Shown: piece after piece, positions 1 through 4,943 of the stretch
Layout: each line of letters starts with the position of its first letter
Numbering within the stretch: position 1 is the stretch's first letter
The notes under the pieces: model-generated
Database searches by the model: none
Seen by the model: only the letters and a program-made list of their open reading frames with translations
What the model was told of the DNA's origin: nothing
Position numbers and translations under genes: made by a program
From: Faecalibacterium prausnitzii
GTDB taxonomy: Bacteria; Bacillota; Clostridia; Oscillospirales; Ruminococcaceae
Length of the DNA stretch: 10,990 nucleotides
Direction: 5' to 3'
Assembly: GCA_002313795.1 (NCBI GenBank)
Contig: DCCL01000220.1
Span: 8,665 to 19,654 of the forward strand

Positions 1-459
1 GCCGTCCTCCTGTTGGAGGGCGGCCTTTATCATTTCTTTGGGAGTGTGACCAAGCAGAGAATCCAGAGATTCGCCCAGCTGATCCGCAATGGAACAGGCA
101 GTCGCCAAAGAAATGGGCTCGTTGCCACTCAATTCTTCTTCAATGCTTCGGATGCTGATGCCGGACGCTTCTAAATCGGCAGAATCGGCGTTGTTCAGAA
201 TCTGCATCACACTATCCCGGAACTTTGACGCCCATTCGTTCTTGCTGGCAGCCAGTTCCTCATCCCACCCCATGATATAAGATGGGGTTGTGTCGAGAGC
301 ATCGGCGAGAGCCTTGATTTTGGACTGCGTGAGGACACGCTGGCCGAGTTCAATTTTGTTGATGGAAGATTTTGATTTGTAGCCAACCTTTTTGGAAAGG
401 TCTTCCTGCGACATTCCAAGTTCTTCTCTGCGAATCTTGATTCTCTGACCAATTGTCAT
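1..459 (-). CDS. XRE-family phage repressor (CI-like), 3' end outside window
   Basis: Reading the complement from the ATG at 459-457 gives 153 residues with no stop before the window edge, so the C-terminus is missing. Residues about 16-41 form a classic XRE helix-turn-helix (MSQEDLSKKVGYKSKSSINK), closed by the usual helix LADALDTTPSYIMGW (51-65). Residues about 97-137 (SGISIRSIEEELSGNEPISL onward, then IADQLGESLDSLLG) look like a second, more diverged XRE-type HTH. A CI-type LexA-like peptidase domain is not seen in the visible part. A GAGGGAG ribosome site lies just upstream of the start. The gene points away from the early operon and has its own promoter overlapping an operator, the usual layout of a lysogeny repressor that represses the rightward operon and tunes itself. 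Role as repressor is inferred from fold and position; confidence in XRE is very high. Confidence 0.93.
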   Translation of the reverse strand, partial: MTIGQRIKIRREELGMSQEDLSKKVGYKSKSSINKIELGQRVLTQSKIKALADALDTTPSYIMGWDEELAASKNEWASKFRDSVMQILNNADSADLEASGISIRSIEEELSGNEPISLATACSIADQLGESLDSLLGHTPKEMIKAALQQEDG

Positions 460-491
460 AGCTCTTTCTCCCTCTTGAATCTTCTGATGCC

Positions 492-520
492 ATTATAATA
501 CGCCGTAGACCCAAGGTCAA
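492..520 (-). promoter_or_regulatory. Leftward promoter for the repressor gene
   Basis: On the minus strand a -35 box TTGACC (520-515) and a perfect -10 box TATAAT (497-492) are separated by exactly 17 bases. Transcription would start near 485, about 26 bases before the repressor start codon. The -35 box and half of the spacer lie inside operator O1, so a protein bound there would shut the promoter off (autoregulation or Cro-type repression). Confidence 0.85.
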
Positions 521-521
521 C
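505..521. promoter_or_regulatory. Operator O1 of the immunity switch
   Basis: GTAGAC-CCAAG-GTCAAC is a 17-bp inverted repeat of 6-bp arms around 5 bases, with one mismatch between arms. It matches three other sites in the first 860 bases (O2, O3, O4). It covers the -35 box of the repressor promoter. Which protein binds (the XRE repressor, the Cro-like protein, or both) is inferred from position only. Confidence 0.75.
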
Positions 522-547
522 AAATTTTTTTATTTTTCAAAAAAATA

Positions 548-564
548 GTTGACATTCGGTCTAC
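548..564. promoter_or_regulatory. Operator O2 of the immunity switch
   Basis: GTTGAC-ATTCG-GTCTAC has the same 6-5-6 structure as O1, O3 and O4, with one mismatch between arms. It contains the whole -35 box of the rightward promoter, so occupancy should block RNA polymerase. Its centre (556) is 43 bases from that of O1 (513) and 37 from that of O3 (593). Confidence 0.78.
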
Positions 565-577
565 GAGGTGGTAATAT
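549..577 (+). promoter_or_regulatory. Rightward early promoter
   Basis: A perfect -35 box TTGACA (549-554) is followed after 17 bases by TAATAT (572-577), which matches the -10 consensus at 4 of 6. Transcription would begin near 584. The stretch 522-547 just upstream is almost pure A/T and may act as an UP-element. The -35 box is entirely inside operator O2 and the predicted start point abuts O3, so it is clearly a repressible promoter. It is the only strong rightward promoter seen, and may drive the whole downstream operon. Confidence 0.85.
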
Positions 578-584
578 ACGCCCA

Positions 585-601
585 GTAGACAACCAGTCTA
601 C
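585..601. promoter_or_regulatory. Operator O3 of the immunity switch (perfect palindrome arms)
   Basis: GTAGAC-AACCA-GTCTAC is the perfect member of the operator set, with both arms fully complementary. It begins at the predicted start point of rightward transcription and ends 29 bases before the Cro-like start codon. As the best site it may be the strongest binding site, which would favour repression of the early operon in the lysogen (inference). Confidence 0.82.
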
Positions 602-630
602 GCCGAACAGAAAGCGAGGTGAATTGCGCC

Positions 631-837
631 ATGACCAATACTACTTTGCTCAAAGCGAAGATCGATGCCTCCGGCTACAAAATGAAGTACATCGCCGCTT
701 ATATCGGCCTGTCTTATCAGGGCTTTTTGAACAAAATGCGGAACAAAACCGAGTTCACTGCACCTGAAATCAAGGGCCTGTGTGAGCTGCTGCACATCAC
801 GATCGAGGAAAAGGAGCCGATTTTTTTTGCTCCATAA
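631..837 (+). CDS. Small Cro-like HTH protein (DUF739-like)
   Basis: 68 residues, first gene of the rightward operon. A GAGGTG ribosome site at 616-621 is 9 bases from the ATG at 631; an in-frame GTG at 619 overlaps that site and is rejected. The body is one helix-turn-helix: LLKAKIDASGYKMKYIAAYI, then GLSYQGFLNKMRNKTEFTAP and EIKGLCELLHI. This matches the short Cro/DUF739-type proteins encoded next to phage repressors. The family is small DNA-binding proteins; the role as the lytic-side regulator opposing the repressor is inferred from its place directly after the operator-controlled promoter. The stop codon is followed at once by operator O4. Confidence 0.85.
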   Translation: MTNTTLLKAKIDASGYKMKYIAAYIGLSYQGFLNKMRNKTEFTAPEIKGLCELLHITIEEKEPIFFAP

Positions 838-854
838 GTAGACTATTTGCCTAC
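838..854. promoter_or_regulatory. Distal operator O4 between the Cro-like gene and the next gene
   Basis: GTAGAC-TATTT-GCCTAC repeats the 6-5-6 structure of O1-O3 with one arm mismatch. It starts on the first base after the Cro-like stop codon and lies 12 bases upstream of the next ribosome site. Its centre is 253 bases from that of O3. No promoter is seen beside it, so it may work by looping with O1-O3 or as a roadblock to transcription (inference). Confidence 0.65.
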
Positions 855-876
855 TTTCAACCAACGGGAGGACAAA

Positions 877-1050
877 ATGAACGCCAATATCCACGTCAAT
901 GTAGACGAGATACCGCCAGAGGTTGCGGAGCGAATCGGCTGCGTATTCCTCGGATTCCACAAGCGATTCCAGCAGAGCCCGGAGCTGATGGCCGAGCTGG
1001 AAGCCTATCGAGCCACCAAAAAGACAACTGAAAGGAAGTGTGCAGAATGA
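877..1050 (+). CDS. Small phage protein, function unknown
   Basis: 57 residues from the ATG at 877, which has GGGAGG (866-871) just 5 bases upstream; the reading frame opens earlier at a TTG (847) but that lacks a ribosome site and lies in operator O4. The protein is soluble and rich in Glu and Lys, with the stretch EIPPEVAERIGCVFLGFHKR and then a probable helix (FQQSPELMAELEAYRATKK). I do not recognise a family. Its stop overlaps the next start (ATGATGA at 1047-1053), so the two are translationally coupled in the early operon. Confidence 0.7.
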   Translation: MNANIHVNVDEIPPEVAERIGCVFLGFHKRFQQSPELMAELEAYRATKKTTERKCAE

Positions 1051-1244
1051 TGAACCTCTTGATGGCAATGTACGGCATCACCGCAGATCAGGCAGCAGCC
1101 CGGCTCCCGGCGGCGCAGTTCGTTTTGACCGCTGCTGTTGCAGCCGTGTTCGTATGGCTGGACAGCAACGGCGCACTGGACAGTGTAGGACGCTGGATGG
1201 GCCGGAAGCTGCGGGAGGTGCTGGATGCTGTATCCGAGGACTGA
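1047..1244 (+). CDS. Small protein with one hydrophobic segment, function unknown
   Basis: 65 residues from the first ATG of an ATGATG pair (the second, at 1050, is equally possible); AAGGAAG at 1032-1038 gives good spacing. Residues about 20-38 (LPAAQFVLTAAVAAVFVWL) are hydrophobic enough for a single membrane span, followed by a basic amphipathic tail (VGRWMGRKLREVLDAVSED). It could be a small membrane protein or a helical soluble protein; no family is recognised. It overlaps the preceding gene by 4 bases and the following one by 20. Confidence 0.65.
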   Translation: MMNLLMAMYGITADQAAARLPAAQFVLTAAVAAVFVWLDSNGALDSVGRWMGRKLREVLDAVSED

Positions 1245-1404
1245 TGCGGAGGCTGGCTACCCTGACCCTCCTGTGTGCCCCATCTGCCACCAGAGGTGCG
1301 ATACCATCTACCGCGCCAATGATGGCACAATCGTTGGCTGCGACCACTGCTTAGAGGCCGCAGACGCATGGGAAGTCCGTGAGTGCTTCCCGGAAAAGGA
1401 GTAA
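1225..1404 (+). CDS. Small zinc-ribbon protein, function unknown
   Basis: 59 residues, short enough to be dropped by length cut-offs. GGGAGG at 1213-1218 sits 6 bases before the ATG at 1225, inside the end of the preceding gene (20-base overlap in another frame). Cysteines fall in two paired knuckles: CPICHQRC (C18, C21, C25) and GCDHC (C39, C42), with C54 further on. This is a typical four-cysteine zinc ribbon. Such small ribbons are common in phage early operons and often bind nucleic acid or protein, but nothing here tells which. Next gene starts 5 bases after the stop. Confidence 0.8.
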   Translation: MLYPRTDAEAGYPDPPVCPICHQRCDTIYRANDGTIVGCDHCLEAADAWEVRECFPEKE

Positions 1405-1408
1405 TCGT

Positions 1409-2032
1409 ATGAAAAAAATCAAAGTCAAGCTGACTTTTGTTGAGCCTGTGCTTGGCACATGGCCCAGCAACCAGAACATTGCCCGCGAGTTCATCGCCAG
1501 CAAGTCCCCTGACGCTGCAACCGTTGAGGACGAAGTCGCCGCACTGGGCGCAGATGCCGTGGCTGACAAGGGCATGACGGTATTTCCTCGCAATGAAAAT
1601 GGCGAGCCTGTTCTGTATGACTATCAGGTCAAGGGATTCTTCAAGGATTCCTGCGGTATGCTTTCCAGAATCGGCGGCAAGACCGAGACTGGCAAGAAAA
1701 AAGCCGTGAACGAATCCGGCAAGATCACCGCCTACAAAAAGGTCATTGATGGCCTGATTTTCGTTCAGCCTCGCATGATTCCCATTCATTTCAACGGTGA
1801 AATGACCGAGTGCCAACGTCCGCTTCGTGCCCAGACCGCGCAGGGCGAACGTGTGAGCCTTGCGAACAGCGAGCAGATTCCTGCTGGCTCGACCTGCGAG
1901 TTTGAAGTTCTGCTGATGGACGATTCTCACGAAAAGGCTGTTCTGGAATGGCTGAACTACGGTGCCCTGCGTGGTATCGGTCAGTGGCGAAATTCCGGCA
2001 AAGGCCGTTTCTCCTATGAAATCACCGAGTAA
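1409..2032 (+). CDS. RAMP (Cas5/6/7)-like phage protein, function unknown
   Basis: 207 residues from the ATG at 1409, with AAGGAG overlapping the previous stop; an in-frame ATG at 1379 is further from any ribosome site. The chain starts with a strand-like KIKVKLTFVEPVLGT, has a lysine-rich middle (GGKTETGKKKAVNESGKITA, residues 89-108), and ends with GIGQWRNSGKGRF (189-201). That end fits the pattern G-h-G-x5-G-x-G of the glycine-rich loop in RAMP proteins, the RNA-binding fold of Cas5, Cas6 and Cas7. I see no HD, Cas10 or Cas1 partner. I judge this a real, well-conserved kind of phage protein, but with no known function. RNA binding is an inference from the loop; the two histidines (H127, H174) do not let me claim nuclease activity. 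It directly precedes the repeat array at 2039-2492, which may be its partner. Confidence 0.8.
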   Translation: MKKIKVKLTFVEPVLGTWPSNQNIAREFIASKSPDAATVEDEVAALGADAVADKGMTVFPRNENGEPVLYDYQVKGFFKDSCGMLSRIGGKTETGKKKAVNESGKITAYKKVIDGLIFVQPRMIPIHFNGEMTECQRPLRAQTAQGERVSLANSEQIPAGSTCEFEVLLMDDSHEKAVLEWLNYGALRGIGQWRNSGKGRFSYEITE

Positions 2033-2038
2033 GGCGAT

Positions 2039-2492
2039 GGCGTGTTTTAGCCACGAACTGTAACGCCTTGCGGCGGCAGAGCATCGACATGACTCGTGCT
2101 GCAACTGCACAGCATCGTTTCGAGTAGAAGGGCTACGGCATAGCTTCGTACGGAGGCGATAAGCCTTGCAAGGGCTAAGCCAGGCAAGGCAAAGCGAGGC
2201 AAAGGCATTGCCTAGAGAGGCAAGACGCGGCAAGGGCGGAGTATTGAGTCGAGATGCGAAGGCCAAGCGGCGCACTGAATGCAAGGAGCAGCCAAGGCAT
2301 AGCGCAGCCAGGAAAGGAAGCGCACAGCAATGGCGCTGAAACGATATGCAAACCAGTGAGATCACAGCAACGGCGAGGAATAGCAGGGATGTGTTTTGCC
2401 ATGCAAAGGAAGAGCTGAGACACGCTAGGAATGGCGATGGCAAGGCATTGCCGGGATACGCGTAGCGAAGGCAAAGAAAAGCAACTGCAATG
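2039..2492. repeat. Degenerate phased repeat array (31-bp and ~5-bp periods) in a non-coding gap
   Basis: The 513 bases between 2033 and 2545 hold no credible gene. At the left end, four 31-bp units share a core at constant spacing: AGCCACG (2049), AGCATCG (2080), AGCATCG (2111), AGCTTCG (2142). By hand count units 2070-2100, 2101-2131 and 2132-2162 agree pairwise at 17-19 of 31 positions. GC dinucleotides fall at 2050, 2081, 2112, 2143, 2174, 2205, 2236 and 2267, all 31 apart. From 2163 on the array becomes a run of AGGCA/GGCAA-like pentamers with GC every 5 or 6 bases, or multiples of this, up to 2492. Inside are a perfect palindrome CCTTGCAAGG (2164-2173), GGCATTGCC twice (2204-2212 and 2444-2452), and a nested hairpin (2092-2125). 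Neither period is a multiple of three. Purines dominate the plus strand. It could be a non-coding RNA, a protein-binding or bent DNA region, or a decayed element. Confidence 0.75.
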
Positions 2493-2545
2493 CGAAGAAA
2501 TTCATTTACGCTTGATTTTGCCTACAAACAGAAAGGAGTGATTTT

Positions 2546-2920
2546 ATGAAAGGATTGGCGTTTGACACCGAGAATCGGATTCAGTTCAAGGACTTCGGCG
2601 AGCCGCTGCTGGATAGCCTCCAGAAAGAGGTCGGCGGCTACATCGAGGTGGTTCATCCCAAGTATCTGCCGGAAGGCCTCTGCATGGTGATTGACGATGA
2701 GGGGCTGCTGAAAGGCTCTGCAATCAACAGCATCGCCAGCGTCCTCTACGGTACGCCGGAGCACGGTCAGCCCATTGTGGGCAATGCAGTGATTCTCCGC
2801 GAGGGCTTTGTGGCCGGGGAACTCGACTTTATGAGCCTAGATGATGGAGATGAAGTAGGTTTGATGCTCTTGCTCTCCGCTCTCGGCATCAGCATCAAGG
2901 ATGAAAGTGGGGCAGAGTGA
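2546..2920 (+). CDS. DUF3846-domain phage protein
   Basis: 124 residues with an AAAGGAG ribosome site 8 bases before the ATG at 2546. Residues 24-61 carry the DUF3846 hallmark: a LQKEVGGYIEVVHPKYLPEG stretch, then an acidic turn (IDDEGLLKG) and an N61 after the small loop, followed by YGTPEHGQPIVGNAVIL. DUF3846 proteins are common in phages and conjugative elements, where they are often found among small accessory genes; their biochemical role is not established to my knowledge. The gene comes directly after the repeat array, so any promoter for it would lie within that array; I do not see a convincing one. Stop and next start overlap by one base. Confidence 0.82.
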   Translation: MKGLAFDTENRIQFKDFGEPLLDSLQKEVGGYIEVVHPKYLPEGLCMVIDDEGLLKGSAINSIASVLYGTPEHGQPIVGNAVILREGFVAGELDFMSLDDGDEVGLMLLLSALGISIKDESGAE

Positions 2921-3207
2921 TGGATCTGGAAAAATTCTACTTCACCTACGGTTCCGATGATGTGCAGCCGTACTGCGGTGGATGGACGGAGATCTGGGCA
3001 CCCGACTACAAGATGGCGTGTCAGGCGTTCCGGGCTGTTCATCCTGACCGCATCCCCGGCGTTCTGAACTGCGCCAGCGTGTACAGCGCAAGGGAGTTTG
3101 AGAAAACCAAGATGTTCGGGCCGGAGGGCAACTTTGGTCGCCGCTGCCGGGAAACCATCACGCTGAACATCGCTGTCAACAAGTGCGAGGAGGAGGTGAT
3201 TTTTTGA
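2920..3207 (+). CDS. Conserved phage protein of unknown function
   Basis: 95 residues from the ATG at 2920 (TGATG junction with the preceding gene; a GTG at 2917 in frame is the alternative). It begins MDLEKFYFTYGSDDVQPYCG and continues with an Ala/Phe helix (MACQAFRAVHPDR), then LNCASVYSAREFEKTKMF. This combination (YFTYGSD near the start, later A-x-x-F-R-A-x-x-P-D-R and N-C-A-x-x-Y) is a pattern I associate with small hypothetical proteins of clostridial phages. There is no catalytic motif to name. Coupled to both neighbours by overlap. Confidence 0.75.
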   Translation: MDLEKFYFTYGSDDVQPYCGGWTEIWAPDYKMACQAFRAVHPDRIPGVLNCASVYSAREFEKTKMFGPEGNFGRRCRETITLNIAVNKCEEEVIF

Positions 3208-3359
3208 AAGTAAGAGGCAAAAAGCTGACCCGGCGGCAGAAAGAAGCCCTTTCCGCGCAGGGCTGGGACTTCCGCCAGTATCTCTGTGTCCGGGATGGCC
3301 CTGACTTCATGGAGCTGGTCAACCGCACCACTGGCAAGTACGTTATGTTCCGCAAGTAA
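3204..3359 (+). CDS. DUF6906-like small basic protein, TTG start
   Basis: 51 residues starting at a TTG (3204) preceded by a near-perfect ribosome site AGGAGGTGAT (3191-3200). The TTG overlaps the previous stop (TTGA). The sequence GKKLTRRQKEALSAQGWDFR, then YLCVRDGPDFMELVNRTTGK, matches the DUF6906 layout: a basic K-x-L-T-R-x-Q-K start, a W or Y strand, and a final R/N-x-T-G-K. Family function is unknown; the basic N-terminus would suit nucleic-acid or ribosome contact. The rare start codon with a very strong ribosome site suggests translation tied to the upstream gene. Confidence 0.75.
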   Translation: MKVRGKKLTRRQKEALSAQGWDFRQYLCVRDGPDFMELVNRTTGKYVMFRK

Positions 3360-3387
3360 ACCTATCAACTGAAAAGGAGTAAACATT

Positions 3388-4332
3388 ATGATTCGCAATC
3401 CCAACGACATTCAGGACGGAGCCAAGAAGATTCGGATGCTCATTGCTGGCTACCCCGGCATTGGCAAGTCCACGCTGGCCCTGTCCGCACCCCGCCCGCT
3501 GCACATCGACTGCGACTTCGGCATTGACCGCATCGAGCCGCGCTACCGTATGCCGTACATCCAGCCCCGCAGCTATGACGAGATTCTGAACGACCTGAAG
3601 CCGGAGAACCTCAACGACTTTGAGACGCTGGTGTTCGATACTGCCGGCAAGCTGATTTCCCTGATGGGCCTGTGGGCTATCAAGCAGAATCCCAAGTATG
3701 GCCAGCGTGATGGCAGCCTGTCCCTCAAGGGCTACGGCTTCGTAGGCCGTGAGTTCGTCCGGCTGATGGACTACTGCTTCTACGAGTTGAAAAAGAACAT
3801 CGTGGTCGTTTTCCACGCCACCGAGGAAAAGGATGGCGATAACACCCGCCTCCGCATCAAGGTCGAGGGTCAGACCAAGAACAACGTGTGGGAGCCTATG
3901 GATCTGGGCGGCTTCGTGGAGATGTACGGCAATGACCGCACCATTGGCTTCTCCAACTGTGAACGGTACTTCGCCAAGGGCACCCGTGGCATCCACGGTG
4001 TCTACAAGATTCCCTCCCTTGGCCCCGGCAGTCAAAACGACTTCCTGACCAAGCTGTTTGAGGAGTACAACAGCAAGGCAGCAGAGGAAGTGGCTGCAAA
4101 TGCCAAGGAGAACGAGGCTTACGAACAGGTCATGCAGGAGGGCAGCAAAATCATTGCCGGCATCAAGGATGCAGACACCGCCAACGCCGCCATGCAGCCG
4201 TTCAAGGCTTTGCAGCATCATCTGACCTCTGGCCGGGAACTGAAAGCCCAGTGGAAAGCCAAGGTGGAAGCCCTTGGCCTGACGTTTGACCCGAACTCTG
4301 CCCAGTACAAGCCCGCAGAGGAGGCACAGTAA
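3388..4332 (+). CDS. Phage RecA-like ATPase (Sak4-type / AAA_24 nucleotide-binding protein)
   Basis: 314 residues; AAGGAG lies upstream of the ATG at 3388. Residues 21-29 (GYPGIGKST) are a Walker A loop with K27, and LVFD (81-84) is the Walker B strand with D84. A third strand NIVVVFHATEEKDGDN has the sensor-like H at its end. This is the arrangement of the phage nucleotide-binding family that includes Sak4 recombinases, RecA-core proteins that anneal or pair single strands together with phage SSB. The C-terminal third (KAAEEVAANAKENEAYEQVM onward) is helical and charged. A nuclease-like gene follows at once and an SSB gene lies 1.7 kb downstream, fitting a recombination module. Exact activity (annealing versus ATPase helper) is inferred. 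Confidence 0.88.
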   Translation: MIRNPNDIQDGAKKIRMLIAGYPGIGKSTLALSAPRPLHIDCDFGIDRIEPRYRMPYIQPRSYDEILNDLKPENLNDFETLVFDTAGKLISLMGLWAIKQNPKYGQRDGSLSLKGYGFVGREFVRLMDYCFYELKKNIVVVFHATEEKDGDNTRLRIKVEGQTKNNVWEPMDLGGFVEMYGNDRTIGFSNCERYFAKGTRGIHGVYKIPSLGPGSQNDFLTKLFEEYNSKAAEEVAANAKENEAYEQVMQEGSKIIAGIKDADTANAAMQPFKALQHHLTSGRELKAQWKAKVEALGLTFDPNSAQYKPAEEAQ

Positions 4333-4943
4333 TGGCTGCATACCTCGTCACTCACTCGCTGCTGTCCTCGTGGCTGCACCTTATTCGAGAGAATCCCTAC
4401 GAGGATTTGACCACCGAGGGCGACCCGCTGGCGGAGTTCATGCTGGTGCTGCGCCGGGAGCCTACGCCCAGAACAGAGGCCATGCAGAACGGCATTGATT
4501 TTGAGAACCTCGTGACCGCTATTATCAACGGCCACGATGACCCGAACAATCCGTGGAATTGGGCGGCGGGCCAGATTGCCGCCATCATCAAAGGCGGGCA
4601 GTTGCAGTTCAAGGCTCGCCGGACGATTCAGGTGCGCGGCATGGACGTGGTCCTGTATGGCCGCCTCGATGCTCTGAAAGCTGGCACCATCTACGACATC
4701 AAGTTCAGCAAGGACTATGAGCGCGGGAAGTTCTATTCCAGCACCCAGCACCCCACCTACATGCTGCTCATCCCAGAGGCACAGACGTTCTCCTACCTCT
4801 TCAGCAACGGCATGGACGTTTGGACAGAGTGCTATCGCAGGGATGAAACGCCGGACATCTGCCCCATCATTTCGGATTTCTTCGACTGGCTGGATGCTTT
4901 CGGCCTGATGGACGTGTTCAAGGAGCACTGGAAAGCCTTATGA
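4332..4943 (+). CDS. PD-(D/E)XK nuclease-superfamily protein (RecB/exonuclease-like)
   Basis: 203 residues starting at an ATG that shares one base with the previous stop. The nuclease core reads in order: NGIDFENLV with E58 (motif I), YGRLD with D113 (motif II), YDIK with D122 and K124 (motif III), and QHPTYM with Q139 and Y143 (the RecB-family Q-x3-Y motif). This is the active-site set of Cas4/RecB/lambda-exonuclease-like enzymes. Beside the RecA-like ATPase it most likely resects phage DNA ends to make single strands for annealing. Length is near that of compact phage exonucleases. Polarity and substrate cannot be read from the sequence. Stop overlaps the next start as ATGA. Confidence 0.85.
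   Translation: MAAYLVTHSLLSSWLHLIRENPYEDLTTEGDPLAEFMLVLRREPTPRTEAMQNGIDFENLVTAIINGHDDPNNPWNWAAGQIAAIIKGGQLQFKARRTIQVRGMDVVLYGRLDALKAGTIYDIKFSKDYERGKFYSSTQHPTYMLLIPEAQTFSYLFSNGMDVWTECYRRDETPDICPIISDFFDWLDAFGLMDVFKEHWKAL

Noticed and set aside
2092..2125. Nested hairpin (ACTCG/CGAGT outside, TGCTG/CAGCA inside) as a terminator
   Set aside because: No U-tract follows, and the 3' strand has a six-base bulge. It may be part of a structured RNA but is not a supported terminator.
2253..2417. Plus-strand frame of about 54 codons starting at ATG 2253 in the array
   Set aside because: No ribosome site, odd composition (Arg/Gln/Ser-rich) and no domain; judged non-coding.
1088..2443. Long open frame on the minus strand (451 codons) opposite the RAMP-like gene and the repeat array
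   Set aside because: It lies antisense to well-supported genes with ribosome sites, its start is inside the repeat region without a ribosome site, and its peptide is rich in Cys/Ser/Leu/Arg as expected of shadow reading. It results from codon bias and the scarcity of stop triplets in the array complement.
2175..2474. Minus-strand 99-codon frame inside the array
   Set aside because: The peptide is an out-of-frame reading of GGCAA-like repeats (Cys/Leu/Pro/Ser-rich), with no ribosome site; the 5- and 31-base periods do not fit codons.
2039..2492. CRISPR array
   Set aside because: There is no constant repeat alternating with unique spacers of fixed size; similarity is spread over the whole 31-bp unit and decays. 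Listed as a degenerate repeat instead.
2520..2525. GCCTAC as a fifth operator half-site upstream of the DUF3846 gene
   Set aside because: The other arm, expected at 2509-2514, reads CGCTTG and does not match, so a 6-base match alone is likely chance.
3343..4341. Minus-strand 332-codon frame opposite the RecA-like ATPase gene
   Set aside because: The plus-strand gene has Walker A and B motifs, a ribosome site and coupling to its neighbours; the antisense frame is a shadow.
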